64,000 nt of DNA from Harmonia axyridis. Lineage: Eukaryota > Arthropoda > Insecta > Coleoptera > Coccinellidae. The notes under the pieces are model-generated. The model did not search any database, was not told where the DNA came from, and saw only the letters and a program-made list of their open reading frames with translations. The stretch covers positions 25,482,001-25,546,000 of the forward strand of contig NC_059503.1 in NCBI RefSeq assembly GCF_914767665.1, written 5' to 3'. The position numbers and the translations under genes are program-made. Of this stretch, positions 1 to 12,081 are shown piece after piece (the stretch's first letter is position 1; each line of letters begins with the position of its first letter).

Positions 1-395
1 ACCCTATAGCGCCTCTTCTTCCAATCCAACTTCCAGGAAACATTCTATCTAAAAACTTCAAAGTTTTCAAGTGCTCTTCATGGTAACGATTGAGTGAATA
101 AAAAGTTATTTCCCAACTTCAAGTTCCTATATCTCGAAAACGAATCGATAGAATTGATTTATTTTTGTTGTTTGATATTAAGAAGGAAACTACCTTTCAA
201 ATGAGGCATCACTTGCCATATGGTGCCATTTAAAAATTTAGGGGTGGCGGTCACAGCTCCGAGGGATGAAATGTATTTCGTTTGAATTTCATCGCGAACG
301 ATGTCCCCCTCGAAAATGTTGTTGACGTGTCCGAGCGTTTTTATATAACTCGGTTCTGCCGACTTACAGAGCCGCTGTTTCGTTTTCAATGGCCC
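1..395 (-). mobile_element. IS630/Tc1-like element, 5' terminal part (copy A)
   Basis: The element end is near 395 and begins GGGCCATTGAAAACG on the minus strand. About 300 bp of terminal repeat follows, then transposase coding runs off the window at base 1. The terminal repeat is present again, inverted and nearly identical, at 63471-63770. It contains a 76-codon open frame (159-389, minus) that is also open in the other copy. That frame lies inside a terminal repeat, so it may be conserved only because the copies are young. Transposase-like sequence next to the repeat shows that the repeat belongs to a DNA transposon and is not a satellite. Confidence 0.7.
2..97 (-). pseudogene. IS630/Tc1-like DDE transposase fragment
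   Basis: The minus strand reads an open fragment ending in FPGSWIGRRGAIG. In insect IS630-like (DDE_3 type) transposases this pattern, with an R-[YH] start and FPxxWIGRxGxI, lies just before the SPDL-x-PLDFFLWG motif. The gene continues outside the window. It follows the terminal repeat directly, so the first two thirds of the transposase are missing and this copy is internally deleted. The motif match is specific, but the fragment is only about 32 residues long. Confidence 0.6.
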
Positions 396-1847
396 TGTCT
401 GTATACTATACTATGATAGTACCGAATTGATAATTTTGAGATAAAAATGTATTGAGTCCGGATCTGATTTCGTACAAAAATTTTTATTGTTATATTGAAA
501 GTGAAACAATAGGTATTAGTCAAAAAACAAATTTCAGTCAAATCGGTCTATATGCAGGGTATATTATTTAGTTCACCGACAATCTTTGCCATATGAAAGG
601 TTATGTAATTTAACAAAAATATATTATGGAAACGGCAACATACAAGACTTTCAAGAAATGGATTCAGGGAAAAGGCAGCCAAATCAATGAAAAAGTATTG
701 CTTGCTCATTTCGTTTGACGAATGGAATGAGTTAAATTCAAATTGTTTGTGAATTATTTCAATGAATATTTAGTCATTCTAACTTACCGTTCCCTAAACG
801 GTAATTGATTCACTTACTATTCAATTTATCTTAGCAACCCGTAAAAATAATCTATCGATCTAGCAACGAACGCGGTAACGAACAAAAATCGTTCTGTCGT
901 CGAAAAATTATAAAAATTCGGCTTTCTACATGATAAATACTCTCTCGACTGAACTATACCCATTTCTTGGGAATGACTATGGAATGCTTGGTTTTTCGGC
1001 ATATCAAAGAACAATTATAGAAAAATGCAGCCATCTAGGCCCTTTTGAAAATATTTCCGAATAACTCAATTTGTTTTATACAAAACAAATTCAGTCATTC
1101 CTGAGACTGAATATTCAGGAGATTGACTAGTCCTATCATGCAGATGCACACTCTCTATTTTCTCACGTAATAAAAACCCGAAAGCTCAGATATTTCAATC
1201 CCATCCATTAATAACAGCATCTACAGATTTTATCTGCAACTAACACGACTGACTAGTCTTCTCGGGATATTTTTTACCGTCTGGATAATTTCAGTGTCCG
1301 CGTGTTGCGATAGGTTTTAAGTAGCTCTCTTTTGATTGTGTTGTTGATAACTAATCATTACACAAGAACGAGGTTCAAATTGGCTTTTAATTTCGATACC
1401 GGGAACAGATGCTCCCTCCGAAAGTGATCAGGGATTCGGAGAAGATAATCGTTCGATTGGATGTGTTTTACACTGATAACACCTGCCTTTGGATAAAAAC
1501 GGGTGTTATATCTTCTATATTTTAAAGTAGGTGGGCGTTCTAGCGGATAGGTACTATAGACACTCCAAATTATCGGAAGGAATAGGTCATAAAAACATTT
1601 TGGGAATTACGAATATAATTGTTTATTCAAGGTTCACTCATTGTAAATCAATGCCCACCGATAAAAATATAAAGTATTCCTAAATTGGGGGTATAAACGA
1701 AAATTACAGATACCTCGGATGATTTCAAGAAAAAAGAAATCCAATAAACAAACACTTTGTTTTTGAGATACAAGGTGTTAAGGTTCAATTTTTCTTCGAA
1801 TTTATTTCTCATAGCACCTTCCCTTCACAGGATATTTAACTTATAAC
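396..1847. other. no gene recognised
   Basis: AT-rich sequence without a convincing open frame, RNA gene or repeat boundary. The short frame at 826-1014 (minus) has no recognisable motif. Confidence 0.5.
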
Positions 1848-3118
1848 AGGCCAATTGAAAAGTCCCTGGTCTAACATAGTAAAACACATTTTTTTGGCAA
1901 AATTCGATTTACAACATAGTTGCCTTCGAGGGCGATACAGCGATTATAGCGATCTTTCAACTTTTCGATAGCATTTTCGTAGTACGATTTGTCTTTCGCT
2001 TCAAAATAAGCCTCAGTTTCGGCGATCACTTCTTCATTGGAGCTAAATTTTTTTCAAGCAAGCATTTTTTTGAGGTCGGAGAACAGAAAAAGTCGCTGTG
2101 GTCCAGATCTGGCGAATACGGTGGATGCAGAAGCAATTCGAAGCCCAATTCATGTAAGTTTGCCAATGTTTTCATTGATTTGTGACACGGCGCATTGTCT
2201 TGATGAAACAGCATCTTTTTCTTCCTCAAATGGGGTCTTTTTTAACAATTTCATCTTTAAACGATCCAACAACGCTATATAATAATCGCTGTGGATGGTT
2301 TGGCCCTTCTGGAGATAATCAATGAATATTATATCTTGCGCATCCCAGAATACTGATACCTTAACCTTGCCATCTGACTGTTGTGTTTTCCTCGCTTTGG
2401 ATTCGGTTTATCGTGTGCAGTCCACTCAGCTGACTGTCGATTGGACTCCGGAATGAAATGATGGAGCCATATTTCATCCATTGTCACATATCGACCCAAA
2501 AATTCAGTTTTATTACACTTAAACAGCTTCAAACACTGCTTAGAATCATTAACACGATGTTGTTTTTGATCGATTGTGAGCTCGTGCGGCACCCATTTTG
2601 CACACATCTTTCGCATATACAAATATTCGTGAATGATATGATGTACACGTTCAGATGATATCTTCACAATGTCTGCCATCTCGATCAACTTCACTTTACG
2701 GTCATTCAAAATTATTTTGTGAACTTTTTTTATTTTTTGGTCGGTGACAGCCTCTTTTGGGCGTCCACTGCGTTCGCCGTCTTCGGTGTTCATTTCATCA
2801 AGTTAAAACTTAGCATACCAATCGATGATGATTGATTTTCCTGGTGCAGACCCCGGAAACTCTTCATCAAGCCAAGATTGTGCTTCAATTGTATTTTTCC
2901 CTTCAAAAAGCAGTATTTTACCAACACACGAAATTCTTTTTTTTCCATCTTTTTTCAAATAAAAAAAGTAGCAACACTCACATCGCAATATCTCACAAAC
3001 TAATGGTCGGACTGCTGTCAAATTTTGACACGTATCGTTTGAGGGTTGGTACTAACTAAAAATCATATGGATTTAATACAAACACCGCCATCTGAGCATC
3101 ATATTTTTCAATTGGCCT
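1848..3118 (-). mobile_element. mariner element, irritans-like
   Basis: This is a full-length but dead mariner of about 1.27 kb. The outermost inverted repeats match over AGGCCAATTGAAAA at the left and TTTTCAATTGGCCT at the right; further in they differ. The transposase reads on the minus strand between them. The length fits the family, so both ends are probably retained. Confidence 0.85.
1905..3021 (-). pseudogene. mariner transposase, frameshifted
   Basis: Cut-and-paste DDE transposase of the Tc1/mariner superfamily. In order from the N-terminus: the HTH region with KSIIIDWYAKF (near 2805), then ERSGRPKEAVTD, the WVPHELT linker motif, the first catalytic aspartate in VTMDEIWLHHF, the second in FHQDNAPCHKS, and the third in the SPDL...SDFF stretch. 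The last two are 34 residues apart, as expected for D,D34D. The reading frame breaks near 2803, 2329 and 2040, and the usual C-terminal stop is read through. The protein cannot be made, but the family call is secure. Confidence 0.85.
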
Positions 3119-5599
3119 AATATATGGTGAAATAAAAACAATAAGCCCTCACTTATAGTTATGATATCTTCAATAATGAATTCGACATGTGAAAAAGTAA
3201 TAACTGCACAATAATATCCATCAAATATTCCACGAGGATACTATGAGAGAAATAATAATAAAATATAATGTGAACTTTGCAAAATTTTCCGGTCAAAGTT
3301 CCTAACTTACAACCTGTACATAAATTCCAACAAGACCAAAGAGAGGAAATCCGAAGATCAGCGAATTGAATATCGTTCGAACATTTTCCGGTTATTGGTT
3401 CACCAACTCGCTTAGAAAGTCTTGGAAGTCGAAATCCATCCATTTGAATTTTCAATTACCTTAATTGATTTGAACCAGAGGAGTAATAGTAATCGGTGGA
3501 GTTCTTCACTTGTCGGCTTTCTAATCATTTTAATTGCTGCGAAATTGAAAAGGGGAGAAGAGGAAGCTACCAATATCTGTCGAAAGTACATTCTGGACGA
3601 TCAAAAGGAATCGATTTTCTCCTGGATCATTTGAGTCCAATGCTGTGAAGCTCCGGGTCTGCATTGGAGTTTTCAAACTCTTTTCATTGGAGGAAATTGA
3701 TCCGAATGACTTCCTTTCATTCGGGAAGTTAGGAAATAGTTTATTTCTCTATGGTTCTTCCTGATGGTAGCCAAGATTAGCGTTTTGATCATCTGTGAAT
3801 GTGAGTTAATTATTTAATTGCATCAAACGAAAGCAACAAGTCCTAGAGAAATCTACAATATAAGGTCATTTAATTCACACAATATGTAACACATATCTCG
3901 ATCCCAAAAAATTTTTTACAGAAATTCTTAGAAAATTAAGTTGATTCAGAAAATGAAATTCAATTTGGCAACCGAGAAAAAATCTCGAACATTGCAGATT
4001 TTCCGCCATTTTGATTTTTTTCTCAGAGTTCTTCAGCTTTTATGAATTGAGTACTCAATAATACTCTGTTATGACCAAAAATCTTAACTTCAAAAATTAT
4101 AATTACCATGACCACGCTGAATAGACTATGGTCCAGAAATCAAGTAGCACGCCCAGTATGTCGCTTATGCTTCGAACACGAGGTATATTTCACAAGGCAA
4201 AAATGATTTTTCCGGTGACACTTACACGACTATATATGTTTTCCAGTTTATAATGAAACACCCTGTAGAGTATAAGCATATCCTTTACAAAAAGTATTTG
4301 GTTATTTATGATCGTTTCCTTTTACTCTAAATAGAGAGGATATCCTTCAATAATTTTGAGTGTGGTCAGTAGCAGTCTCAGTCGGATAGTAATTACATAT
4401 TGTTGTATTTTACCTTCTTTATCCTTTCCAACTTTTTTTATGGTATTCTCATTGAAATCTAATTATTCGATATAGCCTGAAAGAACTAGCCGTTGAAGTT
4501 CTTTGATTGTGAGTCATTTGTTTCGTACTTATTTGTTGTTGTTTTTTTCTTGTTGCCAAAAGAGACTCGACAGTCTTGACACTACTAGGTTTTGGTTTGA
4601 TGGCTGATTCAGTCTCTTCTAACGTAGTAGAAGCTTCACTTCACTGCTGAGTAGATCCATCATCAATACCAATGTGCATTACACCTCCGATTCTTCCAAT
4701 TGTAGGATTACTATCACCTTCCATAGCCTTCAATAACTTCATTAACTATTTCCAGTTTTTTTTCGAGTCATTTTTTCCTTCAACCTTTCTTCCATATTCC
4801 ATCCAGTACTTTACCAAAAGCCACTTCGTGCTTCTTGGTAACATTTCTAATAGCCTCATTCTTCAATGTTAACATTGATATGACCTCGTTTTGTGGCCTC
4901 AAGTCGAGTAGGTTATTCTGGCAACTGCGAAGATGACTTCCAGATTTTTAAATTGACTAACACTACATAGTATCAACCTACTACATTACTTTCCGCACAT
5001 TTTGTTGCCATGCAGAATTCAATTTCAATTTTTAATTTCAGATGGCGAAGATAATTGCGCATTCCTTTTCGAGTTTTTATATTTTCAACAGGAGTTGTCC
5101 CAGTTTCCATTTTAATTCACCAAAGTAATAAACTTCAAACTGCAACTAAGAACAACTAATGTTAATAACGGCTAAATAACAATGATGGGAATGTCAAGAA
5201 TTCAAAAGTGCAATCATGTCACGATGCTGCATGACATCTAATTGGTCAAAACGGAGATTGTCGATCGTTGAATATTGACACTAGCTTTGATACTAGTCTC
5301 CTCGAATATGAGTATGAATATGATTTGAATTCTACACATCCTGAAAGGTGTTGGCCTCTCAGGGGCGCTAGGGAGGAGAGGAGTGGGTAACCTTTGTCGG
5401 ATGGCAAGAAAGCGCGAGGGATAAACCTCTCTTAACTTAATAGTTCCTAGATTTCAGTCTTGGGTGTTCCGTTTTCTATGAGTTTTCTGATATCCTAGTT
5501 TATCCAGAATTATTATGACTTTTTCCAAACTGTAACTTGAACCCGACAAGATTTCTGATCCAATAAAACTTCCAATCAGGAAATTACTCGAACCATCAA
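3119..5599. other. no gene recognised
   Basis: Mostly unique AT-rich DNA. A solitary element end (ACACCCTGTAG) occurs near 4253. On the minus strand around 4650-4900 a broken frame with short open stretches could be degenerate coding sequence, but no family was recognised. Confidence 0.4.
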
Positions 5600-6300
5600 A
5601 CGTCCAATAAGTTTAATCAACACCCAAAAACGTCAGCAGGTAAATGGTATAAAGCTGAAAATTGAAAACGTCCACACCAAAACGTTTTTCCCAGAAAAAC
5701 ATCCACTCTTCACATTGTGACACATCCCTCCGAATCCTTTTTTTTTCGCAAGTTCCGACCTTTCCACCGGACCGACGACAGACAATAGCAAAAATCCAGA
5801 ATCGGTAAACAGAGCGTGTGTTGCCTCTGACGAGCGGTCGCGAAGGCGTGCGAATGAGTTATCTCGTATGGATATATTGTCCGTAGCGAACAGCTTCCGC
5901 ATCCGTTTTGCTTTCATCTGGTTTCCGGAAGTGTGACTAACGCAAGTGCCGCACGCCGACACATCATTAAAGCACAATAAACACTTATCGCCCTCGCCCA
6001 GCCACCGCCATAAAGTCCTGTGAGATTTATTTCGTTTTATTTATGATTTATTTGACGGTTTCTTATCGACACAACACGCGTTCCGGAGGAAGGTTGCGTC
6101 GGCCGAGTTGGCGAGGATTAGCGGGCGACGTTTTTCACGATGTTGATGGCGGATTTGAGGTTAAGAGGGTGTGGGGTCCAATATGTAAACTCGCTTTCGA
6201 TAAGTTCGAGAAAAAAAATTGGGCCATTTCGTTGCGAACGGGATAAGGGGAATGGTTCTTGGGAGTGAAATCGTGCGAAGTTTCGGTTTTTTGGGGATAT
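5600..6300. other. GC- and CpG-richer unique segment
   Basis: The segment stands out from its AT-rich surroundings by many CpG dinucleotides and by open frames on both strands (5633-5977 minus, 114 codons; 6043-6246 plus, 67 codons). Neither protein has a motif I recognise. It could be a promoter or first exon, or old unique DNA between transposons. No splice structure could be assigned. Confidence 0.35.
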
Positions 6301-7267
6301 ACTGGAGAAACGTTGGGAAAGAGGGCTGTTTATTATATTTTACTTATATGTGATATGATTCAAAAAAACTTCTGTTTGTTTTGTGTTAAGTGTTAGATAA
6401 CGTTCCATGTATTTATTTAGTTTATTTACCTTTGAAACAAAATCTCAAAAGTTCATCAAACATCTTCGACATTAACATCTTCTTGTCATAGAATACTTGA
6501 TAGCTTAGAAAATAGAATATTAATCTATTCGAGTCCACGTGGGCGTAATATTATACTGTTGTTTTAACCACACTCTACTCCACAGAATCTTCATACAGTT
6601 CTAACGAACGATTTACCAATGATACTCTCATCTTCAGAAGCAAAATGGTTATTTTTTTACTGAGTAGGGGGAATCCTCATGGACCACTATCTTATGAAAC
6701 GTCGAACAATGTGGGACTTATTGCTTTCAAGATTCTGGGCACCTATTTGCCTATATATTAACCCTTTTTTTTGTGATTCTTTTAAGATTTCTGTGGTTTC
6801 GTGTAAACATACTTATGCCTCATAGCAGAGTACCTTATTTTTAGTATTTGAAATTGATATTGCTCAATTTCTGTTCCAACGTACCTAGTTGATCTCTTGG
6901 TCTTTCGTTATATGCAAGTTGGTATCGTTATCACACCTCCGACAGAGTTGTAGTCTTTTTAGCTCGTCATTTGGATGTGGACTTTCTTTTTCATTAATCT
7001 ACTCGGCCTCTTTTCTCCAGAAATCTGTAATAATTCGCCATGCTATGTCTCTTTGGATTTGTTGGTTTCTTACAAACTACGACAAATCAATTGTAACCAT
7101 TAATAGTTTAATTTTTTCACTTGTATCTTCTTGACATGGCTTTTGGCTACATGGCCGATCCATATGTGTGTTGAGGTCTTGCAATTGACTGAAACATTCT
7201 CAGTTACGATTCTTATGATTCATTTGGCTCTTTCTTCCTATAAGTGGATAAAATCTACTCATTGCTA
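6301..7267. other. no gene recognised
   Basis: AT-rich sequence. The 81-codon frame at 6889-7134 (plus) is hydrophobic and serine-rich, with no motif I can name. Confidence 0.4.
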
Positions 7268-7438
7268 TACAGAGTGATTTTTAAGTATAGAACGCCTCAA
7301 TTATCTTATTAATTTTAGTGTTCCATAGCATCATGTGGTATAGCTGATTTTTTGGTGGCATTTAGGTACATTCATGTCAGATCTCACCTTCTTTCGACAT
7401 ATTAATGAACCTCCTCATTTAAAATGCATCACCCTGTA
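7268..7438. mobile_element. TACAGRGTG-type MITE (171 bp)
   Basis: It begins TACAGAGTGAT and ends ATCACCCTGTA, an 11-bp inverted repeat with one mismatch. There is no coding sequence. These termini match the TACAGGGTG class that recurs throughout the window. Confidence 0.6.
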
Positions 7439-7757
7439 AGTGTTTTACCTCTTGAAATGCTTGAGAAATAATGAATATTTTTCATGTAATGTTCCTTATA
7501 CCTAAATTCCATGATTTCGGAATTATAACTATATTTATTGAATCATAGCCATCTGAAGGTAATAATTTGGTTTCGGCGAAAGTAAAATGTTAATATAGCT
7601 ACCTATAACGCCAAAATTATATGGAATTTAGGTATAGGGAACCTTAGATGAAAATCAATCAGTATTTTTTAGGGATTTCAAAAGACAAAAAATATACAGG
7701 ATGGCCTATTTGAAATAACAAAGTTTATTATTATTCAGGAAGTATTGGTTTAGTTCT

Positions 7758-9150
7758 TTATAATACAAGTGCAGAAGGCATTGATATTCTTCCACGAGTT
7801 CAAAATTCAAAAATGAGCCACGAAGTGGCGAGTTTTTGAATGAACGAGTGGTAGAATGAGCCTTCTGTACGAGTATTATACATTATTTTCTCCAATTCAT
7901 TGCATTCTTATTGAACTTAATGAAATACTTCCATACATATAATTGACAGATAAAGCCGTGGCGGAAAGTTCGGAGTACCAACATATACATGGGCGCCCGC
8001 AGAGGGGGGGGCAGAGGGGGCCATTGCCCCCCCTGAGATTTTGATTGCCTCATTTTTCAGCACAACACCCTCAATATTAAGGACATGGAAAAAAGGAAAT
8101 TAATGGATTCACAACAAGTTTCCGGTTTTCAATGACAATCATGGACGCCTTATCGTTTTTCAGTAATTTTCATTTTGCCCCCCCTGAGAAAAATTTCTGC
8201 GGGCGCCCATGAACATATAATAATAAAATATAACCATGAAAACTGTGCGTTTCTAATATATTCTCGCACGATTTTGTTCTACAAGATGTGGAAGAATGAA
8301 CGAAATAACCACAGAATTAGAGAATAGTTATTTATAATACAAGTGCAGAAGGCATTGATATTCTTCCACGAGTTCAAAATTCAAAAACGAGCCACGAAGT
8401 GGCGAGTTTTGGAATGAACGAGTGGTTGAATGAGCCTTCTGTACGAGTATTATACATTATTTTCTCTAATTCATTGCATTTTCATTGAAATTAATGAAAT
8501 ATTTCCATGAATATATTTTAGTGATTTTTGCATTGAAAAATGTTGGATGGCAGAACTGATTTCTTTAAGGCAAATTGATGAATTGACAGATAAAGCCGTG
8601 GCGGAAAGTTCGGAGTACCACCACTACCACCATAGAATAATAAAAAATAACCATGAAAACTGTGCGTGTCTGATATATTCTCGCACGATTTTGTTCTACA
8701 AGATGTGGAAGAATGAACGAAATAACCACAGAATTAGAGAATAGTTATTTATAATACAAGTGCAGAAGGCATTGATATTCTTCCACGAGTTCAAAATTCA
8801 AAAACGAGCCACGAAGTGGCGAGTTTTGGAATGAACGAGTGGTAGAATGAGCCTTCTGTACGAGTATTATACATTATTTTCTCTAATTCATTGCATTTTC
8901 ATTGAAATTAATGAAATATTTCCATGAATATATTTTAGTGATTTTTGCATTGAAAAATGTTGGATGGCAGAACTGATTTCTTTAAGGCAAATTGATGAAT
9001 TGACAGATAAAGCCGTGGCGGAAAGTTTGGAGTACCACCATAGAATAATAAAAAATAACCATGAAAACTGTGCGTGTCTGATATATTCTCGCACGATTTT
9101 GTTCTACAAGATGTGGAAGAATGAACGGAATAACCACAGAATTAGAGAAA
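7758..9150. repeat. three-copy tandem array, 417-bp unit
   Basis: Units start at about 7758, 8331 and 8748 with TTTATAATACAAGTGCAG. Units 2 and 3 are almost identical. Unit 1 lacks about 80 bp and has a 224-bp MITE inserted. Each unit holds the small hairpin GCCACGAAGTGGC. Units 2 and 3 also carry an open frame that starts at a MAELISLRQ methionine (8547 and 8964, plus) and ends after KNERNNHRIRE. No family was recognised for this 62-65 residue product, and it may simply reflect recent duplication. Confidence 0.85.
7988..8211. mobile_element. hAT-type MITE, 224 bp
   Basis: The termini are CATGGGCGCCCGCAGA and its inverse TCTGCGGGCGCCCATG. A perfect 8-bp target duplication, AACATATA, flanks the element at 7980-7987 and 8212-8219, the hAT signature. 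The interior has no coding capacity but carries G-rich tracts (GGGGGGGG, GCCCCCCC) like those of the larger hAT at 54721. Confidence 0.85.
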
Positions 9151-10559
9151 ATGGTTTTTCAATATTCTTCTTGAATTTTTTATATTCAAGGTTAGGCGAG
9201 CAAGCTCAAATTTTGTAAGATGCTTTGCTATTCTACATCTAAATGCAAATAATCATCTCGATATTTTTCTCGTTTGAAAATTAGATGGAAATGAGTTTCT
9301 TGTATTGTAAAAATACTGCTTAAAAAAAGTTAAACAGTGGTGTGCTGACTTCTTCTTCTGAATTTGTTTCTAATGAAAAATTGATTGCCAAAGTTGAATC
9401 CTATTGCGAAAGCAAAGACTATTATTTCTACAAAAAGGTATTAGAAAGTTAGAGCAATCAATCTGTCATTATAAAAACAAAACGGTAACATATTAATTTT
9501 GGATTCTACACATCTGAAGACGTAAAATGTGAATATTACAGGGTGGCGAAAACGGTTCATCATGAAAATATGCAAATCAATTTTCTTTCCACTTGATCTA
9601 TATTAACCAATCCATCAACAGAATTGAATAATGAACTATTTCAATCATTTTCAGGGATTAATAAAACCACAATGGTACTGAAACCGCATCTTCTCAGTAA
9701 TTCCTAATATTCCAATAACTTCCAGATAAACCCTGTCCTCTCATTCTTCCAGAACAGAGGAGCAATCCTGAAAGAATTCTGATCGATAAATCACTCCGAG
9801 CCATTATTTCTCTATTTGTTAAGTTCAAAGAAGTCAGACATCCACCATCTTCCCCCAATACTCCCTCCCATGCTTTTAATTACTGGCCGTCCAGATTCCG
9901 ACAGATTTTTTCGTTTCTTTTCAAAAACAGAAAACGGAATTTTGCGGTCTGGTCGCTTTCTTTTTCGGACAGAAACACAATGATAAATGCGATTTTAATT
10001 GTTCTGGACCTGCCCGGATGTTTTAGTCTCTCCCTCCTTCTCCACAACGAAATAAGTGGAGACGGTTTGGGAGGAATCTTTAACAATCAACGTTAGCTTT
10101 ACTTCTTTATTCTATTTCCTCCCTTCTCGGTCACGTTTTTGTGGCCAGAAATAAGGCTTATTAGCAGGGGGACGAAATTAAAAAGGTTTTGTACCGGGGA
10201 GAAATACCTGTAGGGATGATTAGCTTTAGACGTAATTTCCAAGATTGAGGAAAACGTCTCCGCTGACCAAGAACCTATATCAAATTTCGCGGGAAAGATG
10301 TACCGGAAAAAGTTATCTCCTCAAATAACCCTTAGATGCTTAACTGTGTCGTCAACTTGTTACGAGCTTTTTATTTCAGAGCTGAGATTAACTTAATTTG
10401 ATGGAAGTGGATTATTCTGACTCTATTAAATTTTGAGAAATCACGAGACATTTCGAAGGAAACGACTCATTTTTATTTTTTACCGTCCAATTTACATTCT
10501 TTCAAGAAAGTACAGGTAATCGAATATTCAGAAATCACAAAATATTTGTTCTAAATGTT
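9151..10559. other. no gene recognised
   Basis: A lone ACAGGGTGGCG element end lies at 9539. From about 9750 to 10300 the sequence is richer in GC and CpG and reads as unique DNA. The 68-codon frame at 9880-10086 (minus) has no recognised motif. Confidence 0.4.
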
Positions 10560-11360
10560 CTAGGTTTTTTCCGGGTTTTGACATAAAAATATAAATTGAA
10601 AATGAATATACATCACAAAGTAAAATAAAGTATTTTTTCTGTGACGGGAAAAAATTTTGACATTTTATCTCTGTTGGCAGGTAACAAAATATGACTTTTC
10701 ATGAAATTACTTTTTTCCCCGGGAAAAAAGTGAGTACTTTTTTCCCGGATATATATTTATCTACATATACCTATAGATAAAGGAATAATAATAATTCGAC
10801 CACACTATTGATGGCTTTCGTTGTTGTGCCAATTCCGAAAAATAAGCCAATAACACTATCTCCGAGAAAGAACTGCATGTCTTTTTCATTCTCCATTCCA
10901 TAAATCTTGAATACGCAGTTTCTTAAATTTTCCGCGATTTAGATGGCAATAATTTTCGTGACGCTACTTGCGCTGCTTCTATCAACTCTAGTGGAGTCAG
11001 AGAAAACTCGGAATCAGACATTTTTTAACTTTATATTATTCGACAAAATAACTACTAAACAATTATTACTGAGTTCGCAATTTTTGAAACAAATCACAAA
11101 ATTAAATTGACAGATATTTGATTACTTCGAAGTTTCCCTTAGCAACGCAGGTCTATTTGCAGCTTACTAGTTTGAAAATTCAAAATTCATATCGATAACA
11201 TTCTGACTTTAATATATTGTAATAATATGTTCAGAAAAAAATAGTGTATTATACACGGGAAAAACATTAGATTTTAGCTCTCGGTTTTTTGTCTCCCTCC
11301 GCTTCGCGTCGGGAGACAACATAACCTCGAGCTAAAATCTAATACTTTTTTCCCTTGTAT
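10560..11360 (-). mobile_element. hairpin-bounded relic element
   Basis: Two hairpins with a CCGGGAAAA/TTTTTTCCC theme bound the segment. One is near 10717-10748 (TTCCCCGGGAAAAAAG and its partner). The other is near 11264-11358, where ATTAGATTTTAGCTC and GAGCTAAAATCTAAT form the stem around CTCCGCTTCGCG. A short protein-coding relic lies between them on the minus strand. No TIR or target duplication was found, so the element class is open. Confidence 0.5.
10795..11021 (-). pseudogene. N-terminal exon, putative tyrosine-recombinase-like (Crypton-like) protein
   Basis: An ATG at 11021 opens a frame beginning MSDSEFSLTPLELIEAA. It continues through KLLPSKSRKI, one internal stop, then ETAYSRFMEW, FSEIVLLAYFSELA and KPSIVWSNYS. 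The LLAYFxEL...KPSxxWSxYS pattern is what I recall from the SAM-like N-terminal part of invertebrate integrase/tyrosine-recombinase relatives. That is a family impression, not a search result. The catalytic core is absent here. The internal stop makes it a relic, and the hairpins beside it suggest it belongs to a mobile element. Confidence 0.4.
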
Positions 11361-12081
11361 AATAAATAACTAATTTATTATAAATGAAATAAAATCAGAG
11401 TAGTGTTTGTGGAAATCACTTTGTTGACAAAACGCAGATCGATAAATTTGGGAAGGAACACTCAGTTCGAAACAAAATAAGAGATATTTCTTCTTAAAAA
11501 TCACCGATTTTTATGGGGTTTTCACATAATTTCCTTAAACAATAATCCACATGGAAGAAAGTAAATATTTTTCATTTACGAATGAAAACACACAAAAATT
11601 GGTTTCTTTTCGTTTTTTGCAAAAAAAAAAAATTGATGATATGTACAAAACACTGATATATTATTGAAATATTCATGAAGAGAAATTTACCAAAAATCAT
11701 TACAAACGACGTAGAATTATTATTTCGTGAAAGTCGTCGTACAGTGCTTCCCTCTACTTATTCGCTACAAAAAAGAAGAAGATGAAAGGAAGGTACAACT
11801 TTGTACACCGTACAAAGTTTGGTGATCGCATCAGGAGCGTCAGAGCGAAAAACCTCGTGGTGGTTTTCCCTATTGAATAATCTTTAATCCTTCTAGTCTT
11901 CAGATAAAAATGTAAAATGGGATGGATTACGGTTAAAAAGGAATTCGGATATTCACTTCCTATTACCTATCAGATGATGATGAAAGATGGTAAACAACAA
12001 GATGGTACTCGTACCTACTGGTTCTTGTTCTTTCAGAACAAGTAACGAAATTCCTCTATCAAAATCTGCGATGTCTAATAT
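11361..12081. other. no gene recognised
   Basis: AT-rich sequence with homopolymer A tracts and no supported feature. Confidence 0.4.

Noticed and set aside
159..389. 76-codon frame in both edge repeats as a real gene
   Set aside because: It lies wholly inside a transposon terminal repeat and has no known motif; two young copies sharing an open frame is weak evidence.
5633..6246. Host gene in the CpG-richer segment
   Set aside because: Open frames on both strands in GC-richer DNA are expected; no domain, splice structure or start context favours either.
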